Program-made: the position numbers and the translations under genes
The notes under the pieces: model-generated
The model's input: only the letters and a program-made list of their open reading frames with translations
What the model was told of the DNA's origin: nothing
The model's database searches: none
Shown here: in pieces, positions 15,757-23,988 of the stretch
Numbering within the stretch: position 1 is the first letter of the stretch
Layout of the letters: the number at the start of each line of letters is the position of its first letter
NCBI GenBank assembly: GCA_944324265.1
Contig: CALUVS010000016.1
Location: 1-45,966, forward strand
DNA from: an uncultured Traorella sp.
GTDB taxonomy: Bacteria; Bacillota_I; Bacilli_A; Erysipelotrichales; Erysipelotrichaceae
Length of the DNA stretch: 45,966 nucleotides
Direction of reading: 5' to 3'

Positions 15757-17172
15757 TTAAGAATTTGTTTCTTCCTCCGCATTTTTATCTGAATTTTCAC
15801 TTGTTTCTGCCTCTTCTGGCTGTTCTGTTGTTCTGGATTTATCAGATGTATTTGTTTCATTGCCTGTTTCTTCCGTTACTTCTTCATTTTGAATCGGACA
15901 GACAAACTTAATGCCGCTTTCTTCATCCGTGCAGATTTTCTTATCAGCCGGGCAAACAAACTTATTGCCGGTGGCTTCATCCACACAAATATCCTGATCT
16001 GCCGGACAAACGAATTTTGTACCATCTTCATTGACGCAGATATCTTTATCTGTCGGACAGACAGACTTCGTTCCGTCTTCATTCACACAAATCTCCTGAT
16101 CCGCCGGACAAACAGATTTTGTACCGTCTTCATTGACGCAGATATCTTTATCTGCCGGACAGACAAATTTCTGGCCTTCTTCGTTGACACAGATATCTTT
16201 ATCCTTCGGACAGGCAATGGCTTCGCCAGTTTCCAGATCCACACAATCTTTTGGTTCTGTCGAAGTTACCTCATTCCAGATTTTCTGTTTGGTTTCTTCA
16301 TCTACTTGGCTTTGGTATTCTGCCAATACACCGCCGAAAGCCGCAGCTTCCAAAGGTTCTTCGCTGACTTCTCTTGTCTGGCGCATCTGTGCGACACTAT
16401 CCAACACATTCTGCTTTGTTTCCAAAAGCTCATCACTCTGTGTTTGTTCAGTATTGCTGCTGTTGATGATCTTGTTCAATTCCTTGACCGGCATCTGACT
16501 GGCTTCTTCAGCTGTCAGATTTTCATCTTCCTTCACTGCCTGCTGCACCAAACGATACTTGCCGGCAGAAAGGCCATGAGAGCTGGCTTCATTTTTCATG
16601 ACCATATTGCTCTCTTCTGTCAATACAATGCCCAAGATCTGTTCCTCAATAAAGAAATCATTGACCTTAGCAACCAGTACATCCTGCAGTATTGCTGCCT
16701 TGGCATCATCATCATTGACAACTGTGATCAGCACAGCATTGTCACTTTTTTCCTGATCGATAAAGCCAAGCTGAGTGGCCTCATTCACAAAGCTTTCAAC
16801 AGCTGTGTCAATATCTTCTCCTTTATAATCAATACCGGCCAGCACCAATTTTCCATCTTCATTGGTCGGTGCAGCACTGATGATGCGGTCATACACATTC
16901 AAGGTAAATTCCACACCCGGATTGATATCCACAGCTACATACGAAACAGGGGTTGTTTGGTTCACATGATAGTTGAAACCAAATATACCGCCTATCATGA
17001 CCAACAGCAAGCATAAAGTTGTTACAACCTTCATTGCTGATTGATCGCCATATTCAATTTCTCTTCCCACATACATACCAGAAGTGGCTTTGATTTCGTC
17101 AAATTGTCCGCGTTCATTCATAACAATGGCTTTGTCATGATGAATTTCCATGATAATTCCTTTTCTCATCAT
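15757..17172 (-). CDS. rsgI: RsgI-like anti-sigma factor with seven Cys-pair repeats outside the membrane
   Basis: 471 residues. The cytoplasmic RsgI N-terminal domain (RKGIIMEIHHDKAIVMNERG, 3-22) should hold SigI. One membrane helix spans about 47-66. The extracellular part starts with the conserved PVSYVAVDINPGVEFTLN domain (75-93). It ends in seven units of about 17 residues (310-426) of the form CVNEDGTKxVCPADxDI, each with two cysteines, and a disordered acidic tail. In this family the ectodomain receives a wall or polysaccharide signal and regulated proteolysis frees the sigma factor. The Cys repeats replace the carbohydrate-binding modules of clostridial RsgI. The start follows AAAGGAGTGGA, 12 nt after sigI. 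Confidence 0.85.
   Translation of the reverse strand: MMRKGIIMEIHHDKAIVMNERGQFDEIKATSGMYVGREIEYGDQSAMKVVTTLCLLLVMIGGIFGFNYHVNQTTPVSYVAVDINPGVEFTLNVYDRIISAAPTNEDGKLVLAGIDYKGEDIDTAVESFVNEATQLGFIDQEKSDNAVLITVVNDDDAKAAILQDVLVAKVNDFFIEEQILGIVLTEESNMVMKNEASSHGLSAGKYRLVQQAVKEDENLTAEEASQMPVKELNKIINSSNTEQTQSDELLETKQNVLDSVAQMRQTREVSEEPLEAAAFGGVLAEYQSQVDEETKQKIWNEVTSTEPKDCVDLETGEAIACPKDKDICVNEEGQKFVCPADKDICVNEDGTKSVCPADQEICVNEDGTKSVCPTDKDICVNEDGTKFVCPADQDICVDEATGNKFVCPADKKICTDEESGIKFVCPIQNEEVTEETGNETNTSDKSRTTEQPEEAETSENSDKNAEEETNS
15895..16245 (-). repeat. Tandem 51-54 bp repeats within rsgI
   Basis: Seven in-frame copies encode the Cys-pair units. The middle four are nearly identical at DNA level (around 16000-16200), so copy number could vary between strains. 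Confidence 0.75.
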
Positions 17173-17184
17173 TCCACTCCTTTC

Positions 17185-17886
17185 CTAGCGATAGATCGGC
17201 AGATAACCTTTCAGATATTCAAAATCTGAGTGATAAATCACAATTACCGCTATTATATATTTACGATATGATTCGATCTTTTTTCGAGGTAACAAGAAAA
17301 CTTTTTCAATTTCTTTTAATGGTAATGTATAATCCTTTAAAATTTTATCGCACAATTCCTTATTTTTTATTATATCCTCAATTAAGCGATTCACGCTCAT
17401 ACGCATCAAAGCATGCTTCGGTGAACATTTCACCAAATCCGCAAATGTAATGCCATGTTCGGACAATTGCGCATTTAAAGCTTCGATTTCGGCTACACGA
17501 ATCGAATTTTCATAGCTTTCTTCATAATTTTCAATGGCAGATTGCTGCAATTCCTTAATTTCTTTTTCTTCTTCGTCATACAAGCTGTATGAATTCATTC
17601 TCTCCCGATACTGACTGGATTTAAAATAATCCAATAAGCGAGCTTTCATGACTACCTTGGAATAAAGCAGAAAATTACCGCGCTGATCAAAGCGATCAAT
17701 GGCTTCATTAAATGCCATCATTGCAATCTGTATTTCATCATCTACACCGAATTCCACATAACGATGACAGATTTCAGAACAAAAAGACGCAATAAAAGGC
17801 ATATATTGCGTTATGAAATCATTGCGTGCATTCTCATCCTGCTTAATTTTATTTATATCCAAAAGTCCCTGTTTTTGTTCAACCAT
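17185..17886 (-). CDS. sigI: RNA polymerase sigma factor SigI
   Basis: 233 residues. Region 2 is visible as FITQYMPFIASFCSEICHR, VDDEIQIAMMAFNEAIDRFD and GNFLLYSKVVMKARLLDYF. The C-terminal SigI-specific domain includes KEIEKVFLLPRKKIESYRKY and replaces an ordinary region 4. SigI directs genes for heat, wall or polysaccharide stress and is held by RsgI encoded next. A vegetative-type promoter, TTGCAA (17930-17925) and TAAACT (17907-17902) 17 nt apart, lies upstream. I see no SigI-type autoregulatory element before it. The start follows GAGGAATTT. Confidence 0.9.
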   Translation of the reverse strand: MVEQKQGLLDINKIKQDENARNDFITQYMPFIASFCSEICHRYVEFGVDDEIQIAMMAFNEAIDRFDQRGNFLLYSKVVMKARLLDYFKSSQYRERMNSYSLYDEEEKEIKELQQSAIENYEESYENSIRVAEIEALNAQLSEHGITFADLVKCSPKHALMRMSVNRLIEDIIKNKELCDKILKDYTLPLKEIEKVFLLPRKKIESYRKYIIAVIVIYHSDFEYLKGYLPIYR

Positions 17887-17901
17887 AAATTCCTCATTTC
17901 T

Positions 17902-17930
17902 AGTTTACTCCAAATACAAGAAATTTGCAA
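17902..17930 (-). promoter_or_regulatory. Promoter of sigI-rsgI
   Basis: TTGCAA and TAAACT read leftwards, spaced by exactly 17 nt and ending 16 nt before the start codon. Confidence 0.5.
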
Positions 17931-17963
17931 AGTTTCCCTCTATATTTTTAGTATTCTTGAGTT

Positions 17964-17993
17964 TTAAAAAACTGTGTTTCAAGCACACAGTTT
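17964..17993 (-). terminator. Terminator of maf
   Basis: Read leftwards, AAACTGTG pairs with CACAGTTT and a run of T follows. It begins at the maf stop codon. Confidence 0.8.
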
Positions 17994-18555
17994 ATCGATC
18001 AATATATTTTGTTAATCTTCTGACCAGTTCTGCTATCGGCAAACCCACTACATTATAGAAATCACCTTGAATTTCTTTTACCAGCAATGCCCCTTTTCCC
18101 TGAATACCATAAGCACCTGCTTTATCATGAAATTCACCTTTTTTCAGATACTCCTGAATCTGTTCCTCACTAAGATCAAAGAAAGTGACTTGAGTAATTT
18201 CACTGAAGACCTCTTTGACACTTTCAGAAATAATGGCAACACCGGTTACCACTTCATGTGTTTTTCCTGAAAGCATGCGAAGCATTCTGGCCGCATCTTC
18301 TTTATCTTTTGGTTTTCCTAAGATTTCACCATCCAGACAGACAACGGTATCCGCACCTATTATCATTTCCTGCGGATATCTCTGCATGGCATGCAGGGCT
18401 TTCTGACAGGCAAGCTTTTCAACGCCTTTGGCCAGTCCTTCACTCAGATCCAAAGTTTCATCAATATGCCCATTGGCCGTCATAAACGGAATATCACTCA
18501 GCATCATCAATTCTCTTCTGCGCGGAGACTCACTTGCTAACACAACTCTTCTCAT
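17992..18555 (-). CDS. maf: Maf-like nucleoside triphosphate pyrophosphatase
   Basis: 187 residues, normal for the family. Motifs: RRVVLASESPRRRELM at the N-terminus (phosphate binding), MIIGADTVVCLDGEILGKPK, RMLSGKTHEVVTGV, and the late KAGAYGIQGKGALLV with the catalytic region. Maf proteins hydrolyse dTTP/UTP or modified nucleotides to monophosphates, sanitising the pool. Overexpression blocks septum formation in B. subtilis. The gene is monocistronic: a terminator overlaps its end and a 430-nt gap lies upstream. Confidence 0.93.
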   Translation of the reverse strand: MRRVVLASESPRRRELMMLSDIPFMTANGHIDETLDLSEGLAKGVEKLACQKALHAMQRYPQEMIIGADTVVCLDGEILGKPKDKEDAARMLRMLSGKTHEVVTGVAIISESVKEVFSEITQVTFFDLSEEQIQEYLKKGEFHDKAGAYGIQGKGALLVKEIQGDFYNVVGLPIAELVRRLTKYIDR

Positions 18556-18668
18556 ATCATCACTTCCTAACCTTTTCGTATATTACCACTTTTTTGGCAA
18601 AAGTACAATCATTTCTTATTGCCGCAGTTTTTGCTTCAGACTCTTTTCATTTCAATAAAACGGCTTTT

Positions 18669-18917
18669 TCAGCCCTGTTTATAGCTATTATATTCATTCA
18701 TAAATTCCTGAAAATTTTCTTCTCCCATCTCAAAAGTCAGTTCTTTCTCTACAACTTCACTGATTATCAGTGAAAATTGAATTTGATAGTTCAACAGTAT
18801 GAATTTTCTCAACCAAATACAAAACCGTTCATCCTGTCGAAGCCAAAAGAACACAAGACAAAAAAGAATCTTCGATTTAACTTTAATAAGTATAAATTCA
18901 TAAAAATCAAGCATCAT
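18669..18917 (-). CDS. Unrecognised 82-residue reading frame, possibly a gene remnant
   Basis: It lies in the 430-nt gap between maf and the AbiE remnant. The N-terminal half is hydrophobic and basic (ILFCLVFFWLRQDERF). The C-terminal part, EVVEKELTFEMGEENFQEFM, looks like genuine soluble coding sequence. A weak stem (AGGGCT/AGCC) followed by TTTTATT lies just after the stop. There is no good ribosome-binding site. I do not recognise a family. It may be the 3' end of a decayed gene or chance. Confidence 0.25.
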   Translation of the reverse strand: MMLDFYEFILIKVKSKILFCLVFFWLRQDERFCIWLRKFILLNYQIQFSLIISEVVEKELTFEMGEENFQEFMNEYNSYKQG

Positions 18918-18932
18918 TAAACCGTCTCAATA

Positions 18933-18961
18933 TGTACAAGCTTGATACCAAGCGTTATAAT
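18933..18961 (+). promoter_or_regulatory. Promoter of the AbiE remnant
   Basis: TGTACA (18933-18938) and TATAAT (18956-18961) with a 17-nt spacer, 23 nt before the start codon. Confidence 0.6.
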
Positions 18962-18984
18962 AGTGTCAAGTTAAAACAAGAGGA

Positions 18985-19588
18985 ATGATGGTATTGACCG
19001 ATTTAGATTCTTTAAAAAAACTCGTCAGAGAAAATGGCTATCTATATACAAAGGACGTAACCAACGCAGGGATCCGCCGAGAACAGCTCAAAAAATATTT
19101 AGATGAAGGCATCTTGATTCGTGAAAGCCGGGGAATCTATTCTTTTGCAGACAGTATGAATGACGAATTTGTATTGCTGCAGAGCAGATGTAAAAAAGGA
19201 ATTTTCTCTTATGGAACCGCATTATATTTTCATGGTCTGTCCGATCGCTTTTTCGCAGATGATTTCCATGACAGTACCAAAAACCTATAATGTATTTTAT
19301 CTAAAAGAAGAATTATTTCATGTAGAATTTCACCGAATCAAGCCATCTTTATGGAGCATCGGAATAATGGAGCTAATCTCACCGCAAGGCGGAAAAATCA
19401 TGGTCTATGATAAAGAACGTTGTATCTGTGATATGATACGGAACCGTAAAAAGACTGATCCGCAAATTTTTACACAAGCAGTGAAAAGCTATTTTGCTTC
19501 TAAAGAACGTGATAATATTCGATTGATGGAATATGCCAAAAAATTTCACATTGAAGAGAAAGTCCAAGAATATATGGAGATATTATGA
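18985..19588 (+). pseudogene. abiEi: AbiEi-type antitoxin, frameshifted
   Basis: The first frame (18985-19290) carries the AbiEi winged-helix start LKKLVRENGYLYTKDV, then IRREQLKKYLDEG, SRGIYSFAD and FSYGTALYFHGLSDR, and runs into a stop. Skipping one T in the T5 run at 19249-19253 moves into the second frame, which continues the family sequence (MTVPKTYNVFYLKEE, MELISPQGGKIMVYDKERC, DPQIFTQAVKSYFASK, AKKFHIEEKVQEYMEIL) to 19588. The two parts abut at the right place, so this is one gene broken by a +1 shift. AbiEi represses and neutralises the nucleotidyltransferase toxin AbiEii in type IV toxin-antitoxin phage defence. The N-terminal DNA-binding part could still be made. Confidence 0.85.
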
Positions 19589-19680
19589 TGAAAACACCAG
19601 AACAATTAAAAAGTGACATCAACTATATACTGCTGTGGATATTATGTGAGGTTTCTTTTGGTTTTCCAAAATATTCCTGA
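19585..19680 (+). pseudogene. AbiEii toxin, only the start codons remain
   Basis: ATGATG overlaps the AbiEi stop, as in intact modules. The first residues MMKTPEQLK match the usual AbiEii start. After about ten codons the frame enters unrelated sequence and stops at 19680. Some 270 residues are missing, including the nucleotidyltransferase active site, so the toxin has been deleted. Confidence 0.75.
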
Positions 19681-19800
19681 CTCCATGCAATTATGCCATA
19701 GACAAAACGATGTGTATCTGTACATTCAGCTTCATTGTCGTCCAATTGATTGACAGCACTGCTTTTATCTGACAGTTTTCCTTGACAAGGCTTTGTAAAA
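19620..19800 (-). other. Possible coding remnant at the AbiE deletion junction
   Basis: On the minus strand an open frame reads KLSDKSSAVNQLDDNEAE, then CTDTHRFVYGIIAWSQEYFG, and stops close to the AbiEii break. It has the composition of real protein but no start codon and no family I recognise. It may be the 3' end of another gene brought in by the deletion. Confidence 0.3.
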
Positions 19801-19802
19801 AT

Positions 19803-19842
19803 AAAATCACGGGTCAGTCGTTTCCTTTTCCCGTGATTTTTT
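19803..19842. terminator. Bidirectional terminator after the AbiE remnant
   Basis: AAATCACGGG (19804-19813) pairs with CCCGTGATTT (19830-19839) and is flanked by T runs on both strands. It serves AbiE rightwards and possibly the DUF1461 operon leftwards. Confidence 0.8.
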
Positions 19843-19901
19843 ACTTTTCTGACGATACAAAGGTGATAGTTACATTAGAGAAAATGTGCATATTTATACA
19901 C

Positions 19902-20636
19902 TTATTCAAAGGAAATGGATGATAGCCTTTGCTTCTTCATTGATTTCTTATAAATAAAGTGTGTCAAGGCAACAATGCAGCCATAGCTCAAAACAAATGT
20001 AATAGCTATACGGAAGACCATGCCTGCAAAAAATGATTCCGGGAACATATTGATCATAATAGAAGTTGCCGGATTGAGCAGCCACAAATCATTGGTAAAG
20101 AATAGTTCATGAAAGGCTGTCCAGAAAGAAGTAAAATCAATCAAGGCATAGCCGATCAGAAAAGCAGCAATGATGACAAATGCAATGCTGACTTGTTTAA
20201 AAGCATTGTTCAGCTGTTTAAATAAAGCAGAGAATTCGCATTTTTTGCGGATGACTTCGCTTGCCAGATAAATAGCTGCAATCACACCGATTGCTGCCAA
20301 TACAGCGACAACACGCTGAACATTGATCCATAGATTTTTGACATCCACCATGTGAGCTGTTTCTCTTTCATTGAAGACTTCTCTTTCAACACCGACAATT
20401 TTGGCATTTACTTGAATATCATCTCTTTCATCCTGCAGATAATCCAGCAGAACATCGGTGGCTTCAAACAAATCTTCATCACTCATACCAATGCTGGCTG
20501 CGGTATTAAGTCTTTGATATTCGCTTTCAAAATAATTGCGGTTAAAGGCATGAAACGAGATACTGCCCAAAAGGCAGCAAGCCATAATAGCAATGGCAAT
20601 CAAGATGCCCATTATTTCATTGATTTTATTTTTCAT
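19902..20636 (-). CDS. DUF1461 (TIGR01906-type) integral membrane protein
   Basis: 244 residues with four membrane segments (about 8-28, 107-128, 147-168, 207-230). A large non-cytoplasmic loop after the first contains FNERETAHMVDVKNLW. The signature FHELFFTNDLWLLNP, followed by MINMFPESFF, is what I know from DUF1461/TIGR01906 proteins. Their function is unknown; they occur in many Firmicutes. The start overlaps the upstream hydrolase gene by 11 nt, so the pair is translationally coupled and it is the last gene of a three-gene operon. Confidence 0.8.
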   Translation of the reverse strand: MKNKINEIMGILIAIAIMACCLLGSISFHAFNRNYFESEYQRLNTAASIGMSDEDLFEATDVLLDYLQDERDDIQVNAKIVGVEREVFNERETAHMVDVKNLWINVQRVVAVLAAIGVIAAIYLASEVIRKKCEFSALFKQLNNAFKQVSIAFVIIAAFLIGYALIDFTSFWTAFHELFFTNDLWLLNPATSIMINMFPESFFAGMVFRIAITFVLSYGCIVALTHFIYKKSMKKQRLSSISFE

Positions 20637-21756
20637 CTGTTTCGCCTCTTATCTCTGAAATCTTATTTTTGATTGTAATATTCAATTCATCAAACATCTT
20701 TCCTAACATGCTCGGTACTTCTTCCAGCTGTTTTTTGATGCTGTCGGTAAGACCATTGAGTAATGTATCGACTTCGATTGTCTTGATCTCATCTTCGCCA
20801 TATCCGTCAAACAATGCACGGCGTTTGCCTAGATGATATAAAACAACATGATACAATTCTTCTTTCTGTAAATTGCCGCTGACATATTCCATGAGCTGAT
20901 CAATCAATTTTACTTTGAACTCTCTGTTTTGTTTTGCCAGAACTTTGTTGATCATCTGATCCAAAATGATCGGCAGAACACTTTTTTTGTCTTTCAGGAT
21001 CAGTTCGCCTTTTTCAAATTTAAAGGCATAAGGCTGATGATTGGCAATAACATCATTGATGGAATTGTTGCTGAAAACTGAAGCATAGATAATCGGTGCT
21101 TTGATATGATTGAAGAAAGAAGAAACACAATCATGTTCATTTTCTATCAGCATACATTTATTCAAGAATCTTTCATCTGCAAGACGTTCTTGATACTGAA
21201 TCATCATATCATCATTGATGCCAGGGGCATTCATTGTCAGAATATTTGTAATCTGATCCAATTTATCATCTGTACAGGTTACACCTAAATATAAAGCCAG
21301 ATTGCCGCCTTTGGAATGACCGCATAAAATAATCTTTTTATCGGTTTCCAATTGATTGAACCATTGACTGACTTCCAGCTGCTGGCGAGTCACTCCTAAA
21401 AAGATTTCCAGGTTGTCGCGCCAATCTTCCCAGCCGCATTCATGATGCAGTTCATCCAGATATTCACTGCCGCGAAACACAACAATCATCTGTTCACTGT
21501 TTTCAATTACAAAGAAGACAAGTCCGCTTTTGTTGTTGTAATTGACATATTCAGTGATGATAAAATCGTCATAACGTGAAAAATCCATCGTATGGAGAAA
21601 GTTTCTCATGTCTTCATAAAAAGGATCGGAACGCAGCTTCTGTGTATCAATGCTTTGGATGAATGAACTGAAAGGCATTCCTTTTTGGTAATCGACAATA
21701 TCAAAATAAGACAGACTGCATAATCTCAGCCCATCCATGCTGTTAAAGTCCAACAT
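20626..21756 (-). CDS. Mbeg1-like (DUF2974) alpha/beta hydrolase
   Basis: 376 residues. The lipase-type nucleophile elbow is ILCGHSKGGNLALYLG with S148. Upstream come IVVFRGSEYLDELHHECGW and the conserved EDWRDNLEIFL. After the Ser come LTMNAPGINDDM and IENEHDCVSSFF, which should supply the acid. DUF2974 (Mbeg1-like) proteins are predicted hydrolases of unknown substrate. There is no signal peptide, so it is cytoplasmic. The C-terminal 100 residues are helical and charged and lie beyond the hydrolase core. It sits between an unknown protein (14-nt overlap) and a DUF1461 membrane protein (11-nt overlap). Confidence 0.85.
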   Translation of the reverse strand: MLDFNSMDGLRLCSLSYFDIVDYQKGMPFSSFIQSIDTQKLRSDPFYEDMRNFLHTMDFSRYDDFIITEYVNYNNKSGLVFFVIENSEQMIVVFRGSEYLDELHHECGWEDWRDNLEIFLGVTRQQLEVSQWFNQLETDKKIILCGHSKGGNLALYLGVTCTDDKLDQITNILTMNAPGINDDMMIQYQERLADERFLNKCMLIENEHDCVSSFFNHIKAPIIYASVFSNNSINDVIANHQPYAFKFEKGELILKDKKSVLPIILDQMINKVLAKQNREFKVKLIDQLMEYVSGNLQKEELYHVVLYHLGKRRALFDGYGEDEIKTIEVDTLLNGLTDSIKKQLEEVPSMLGKMFDELNITIKNKISEIRGETDEK

Positions 21757-22975
21757 TGGCTGAGTTTTTCTCCTGTTCCATATAAATAATCGTATTTAAG
21801 GTCATGCGGACCTTACCGACTGTATTCATATCTGCGCATTCACAGTTGATCATTAAAGTTTCTTTTCCGCTGATTAATTGAGCATGCAGATATAAGGTCT
21901 GACTTTCATCATTGAGCTGATGCAGAACAGCTCTGCCTCTGATATTGTCACTGTCGATATCAAATACATCCACGGCATTGACCGTATTCAAATAACGATG
22001 AGCATAGTCTTCTACTTCTTTATCAAAACGATAGCCGGTAATGCTCATGCGGGATAAAACTTCATCCTCTTCTCTTACTTCCAAGATCATTGTATTGCCG
22101 TCAAAGCTTTGCATGGCATATCCTTTTTCTAAGATAAACCAATTGCCGTAAACATACAGCACTGCTTCTCGGCGATAGCCAATCAGATCTTCATGGATTT
22201 GCTGAACATCAAAGATCTTGATTTCTCTTCTCAATAATTTGCATAACAGCTGATATTCATCCACCGGAAGACTGAGATTTTTATCCAATTGATGTGCTTT
22301 TTCCAAAGCTTCCACAATTCCTTTGGCAACTGTCAGATCTTTTTCACTCTGAGCAGAATGTTCAAAGACACAGTCACTCCATAAAGAAATCAAAGCACTG
22401 TTGCGGTAAAACAGCGCATCCTTTTCAATATTTTTCCAAACATAGAAAAGATCCTCTGCTTCTGTAAATGTCATTTCACGCAGTTTTTTAGCAGTAATAT
22501 AGCCATAAGGCGTAATGATCTTGCCTTCTTTGGCCAAAGGCAGATAATTTTTATCATCCCAGCTGTAAACCGCTTCTTCCGTATCACTCATGCCTGACAT
22601 ATTGGATAAGAGTGTATGTAAATAGTTATCAAAGTAATTTTCTTTTAAGCGCTGAAAATCATGATCAGATAAATATTCACATTCATCATCAATATTCAAG
22701 ACAATATCACCGCTTTTTTGAATCGTTTCATAAAGCTCACAGACCGCAGCATGATAACCGGGACCTGCCAGTGCTGTATTGGTGGTCAAGGTCACATAGT
22801 AGTCGGTAAAAATCACCTGGATCACACCTAACGGACAAACATAAATATTTCCTGTATTTTGTTTCATGTCAAAAAGAACATTTTTTTCATCACAAGCTTT
22901 TTGTATTTGTGCAATACAAGCCTGTTTCTCTTCCTTTTGACGGAGTATACCTTCAAGATTACATGTAATTGCCAT
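21743..22975 (-). CDS. Unrecognised cytoplasmic protein, first gene of the Mbeg1/DUF1461 operon
   Basis: 410 residues from the ATG at 22975, chosen because CGAGGAA lies 8 nt upstream; two in-frame ATGs just upstream (22981, 22990) are less well placed. There is no signal peptide or membrane segment. Residues 1-120 read like a small alpha/beta sensor-type fold (IYVCPLGVIQVIFTDYYVTL). The middle is helical. The end contains beta-rich stretches (RGAVLHQLN, QTLYLHAQLISGKETLMIN). I do not recognise a family. Its end overlaps the Mbeg1-like gene by 14 nt, so it is translated together with a putative hydrolase and a membrane protein. Confidence 0.75.
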   Translation of the reverse strand: MAITCNLEGILRQKEEKQACIAQIQKACDEKNVLFDMKQNTGNIYVCPLGVIQVIFTDYYVTLTTNTALAGPGYHAAVCELYETIQKSGDIVLNIDDECEYLSDHDFQRLKENYFDNYLHTLLSNMSGMSDTEEAVYSWDDKNYLPLAKEGKIITPYGYITAKKLREMTFTEAEDLFYVWKNIEKDALFYRNSALISLWSDCVFEHSAQSEKDLTVAKGIVEALEKAHQLDKNLSLPVDEYQLLCKLLRREIKIFDVQQIHEDLIGYRREAVLYVYGNWFILEKGYAMQSFDGNTMILEVREEDEVLSRMSITGYRFDKEVEDYAHRYLNTVNAVDVFDIDSDNIRGRAVLHQLNDESQTLYLHAQLISGKETLMINCECADMNTVGKVRMTLNTIIYMEQEKNSANVGL

Positions 22976-23038
22976 AATCATTCCTCGCATTCTCTACTAT
23001 TTTATACGATGCACTCATAAAATTCTAGTGGTGAGATC

Positions 23039-23917
23039 ATGAAATTCATAGCAGTGCTTTTATTATGTGTGCTTTCCTTTTGGCACAGTGAGTGGCTTTT
23101 GATCAGCAGCAGGGAAAGTATCGTCTTCTTTTTTGAACAATTATTGCCCTCCATGTTTTTTTTGATGGTAGTCATTCGTCTGTTTGTTTCTGTTGTCAAT
23201 ACAAAAAGTCATTGTTTGGATCGTATCGGAAACAGCTTGGGCATGGATGGCCAAGCCCTGATCTTAGCTTTTTCAGCTTTCATGCTGGGTTTTCCGGGCG
23301 GAGCGCTTTTGATCAATGAATTCTGCCGGAAACAAGCAATTGATGTGAAAGCTGCCAGACGTTTGATTTACTGTGTCAGCTGTGCCTCCATCAGTTTTAT
23401 GCTGATGACCATCAGTACTTTATTTCACTCGCTTTCTTTTGCACTGTTTTTATATTTGATACAGTTTATCAGTGTTATTTTCTTGCTGAGTGCGACCCGC
23501 AGAAACAGAATTGAAATGCAGAAGGAGCAGAAAGCAATTTCTTTTTTTCAAAGTTTCAGCCAAGCTATTTCCTTTTCACTGCATGCCATGGCGGCAATAT
23601 TGGCATATCTGCTTGTCATCAGCAGCATTCGTTCTTTGCTTTTGATATACTTTTCGCTTTTTGATTCTTTGGTCCTGCTGACGCTGGAATTTTCTTCTGC
23701 TCTTTCTTCTTTATCGCAAAGTACTCTTGCTATATCTGCGCAATTCATCTGTGCTTCTGCTTTATTGAGCTTTGGCGGTTTTTCCGTCCATCTGCAGGTC
23801 TTAGGAAGCTGTGAAGAAAGCAGATTGAATTACGGCATCTATTTTGGCTATCGGATGATTCAAGTCTTGATCAGTGTTCTGCTGGCTGTCATTGTCTGTA
23901 CTTTTGTGTCGTTTTAA
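23039..23917 (+). CDS. YlbJ-like polytopic membrane protein (nucleoside-recognition/gate fold)
   Basis: 292 residues with about eight membrane segments. The segment AFMLGFPGGALLINEFC, followed by CVSCASISFMLM, resembles the GFPxGA...N motif of YlbJ and other gate-domain proteins, and LLSFGGFSVHLQVLG near the C-terminus matches the second half-motif. In B. subtilis YlbJ is a SigE-dependent sporulation protein needed for heat-resistant spores. It is shorter than typical YlbJ (about 400). The start follows GTGGTGAGATC. It is divergent from the Mbeg1 operon with only 63 nt between starts. The family call is moderate; another transporter of the same fold is possible. Confidence 0.6.
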   Translation: MKFIAVLLLCVLSFWHSEWLLISSRESIVFFFEQLLPSMFFLMVVIRLFVSVVNTKSHCLDRIGNSLGMDGQALILAFSAFMLGFPGGALLINEFCRKQAIDVKAARRLIYCVSCASISFMLMTISTLFHSLSFALFLYLIQFISVIFLLSATRRNRIEMQKEQKAISFFQSFSQAISFSLHAMAAILAYLLVISSIRSLLLIYFSLFDSLVLLTLEFSSALSSLSQSTLAISAQFICASALLSFGGFSVHLQVLGSCEESRLNYGIYFGYRMIQVLISVLLAVIVCTFVSF

Positions 23918-23960
23918 CTTGAACTTGCGAATAGAATTAGTACACAAGCCAACAACTTAG

Positions 23961-23969
23961 TGCTATAAT
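23961..23969 (+). promoter_or_regulatory. Extended -10 promoter of yuiD-nifU
   Basis: TGCTATAAT, 19 nt before the YuiD start, with a weak -35. Confidence 0.6.
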
Positions 23970-23988
23970 ATTCTACACGAGGTGATTT

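Noticed and set aside
15895-16245. CRISPR-like array from the regular repeats
   Set aside because: The repeats are in frame, contiguous without spacers and encode a protein; no CRISPR array or cas gene is seen in the window.
15889-17016. Long plus-strand reading frame (375 codons) opposite rsgI
   Set aside because: It is a mirror of the repeated rsgI codons, has no ribosome-binding site, and its Cys/Ile-rich product matches no family I know.
23002-23199. 65-codon minus-strand frame at the start of the YlbJ-like gene
   Set aside because: Overlaps the start of a clear membrane-protein gene and has no family or ribosome-binding site.
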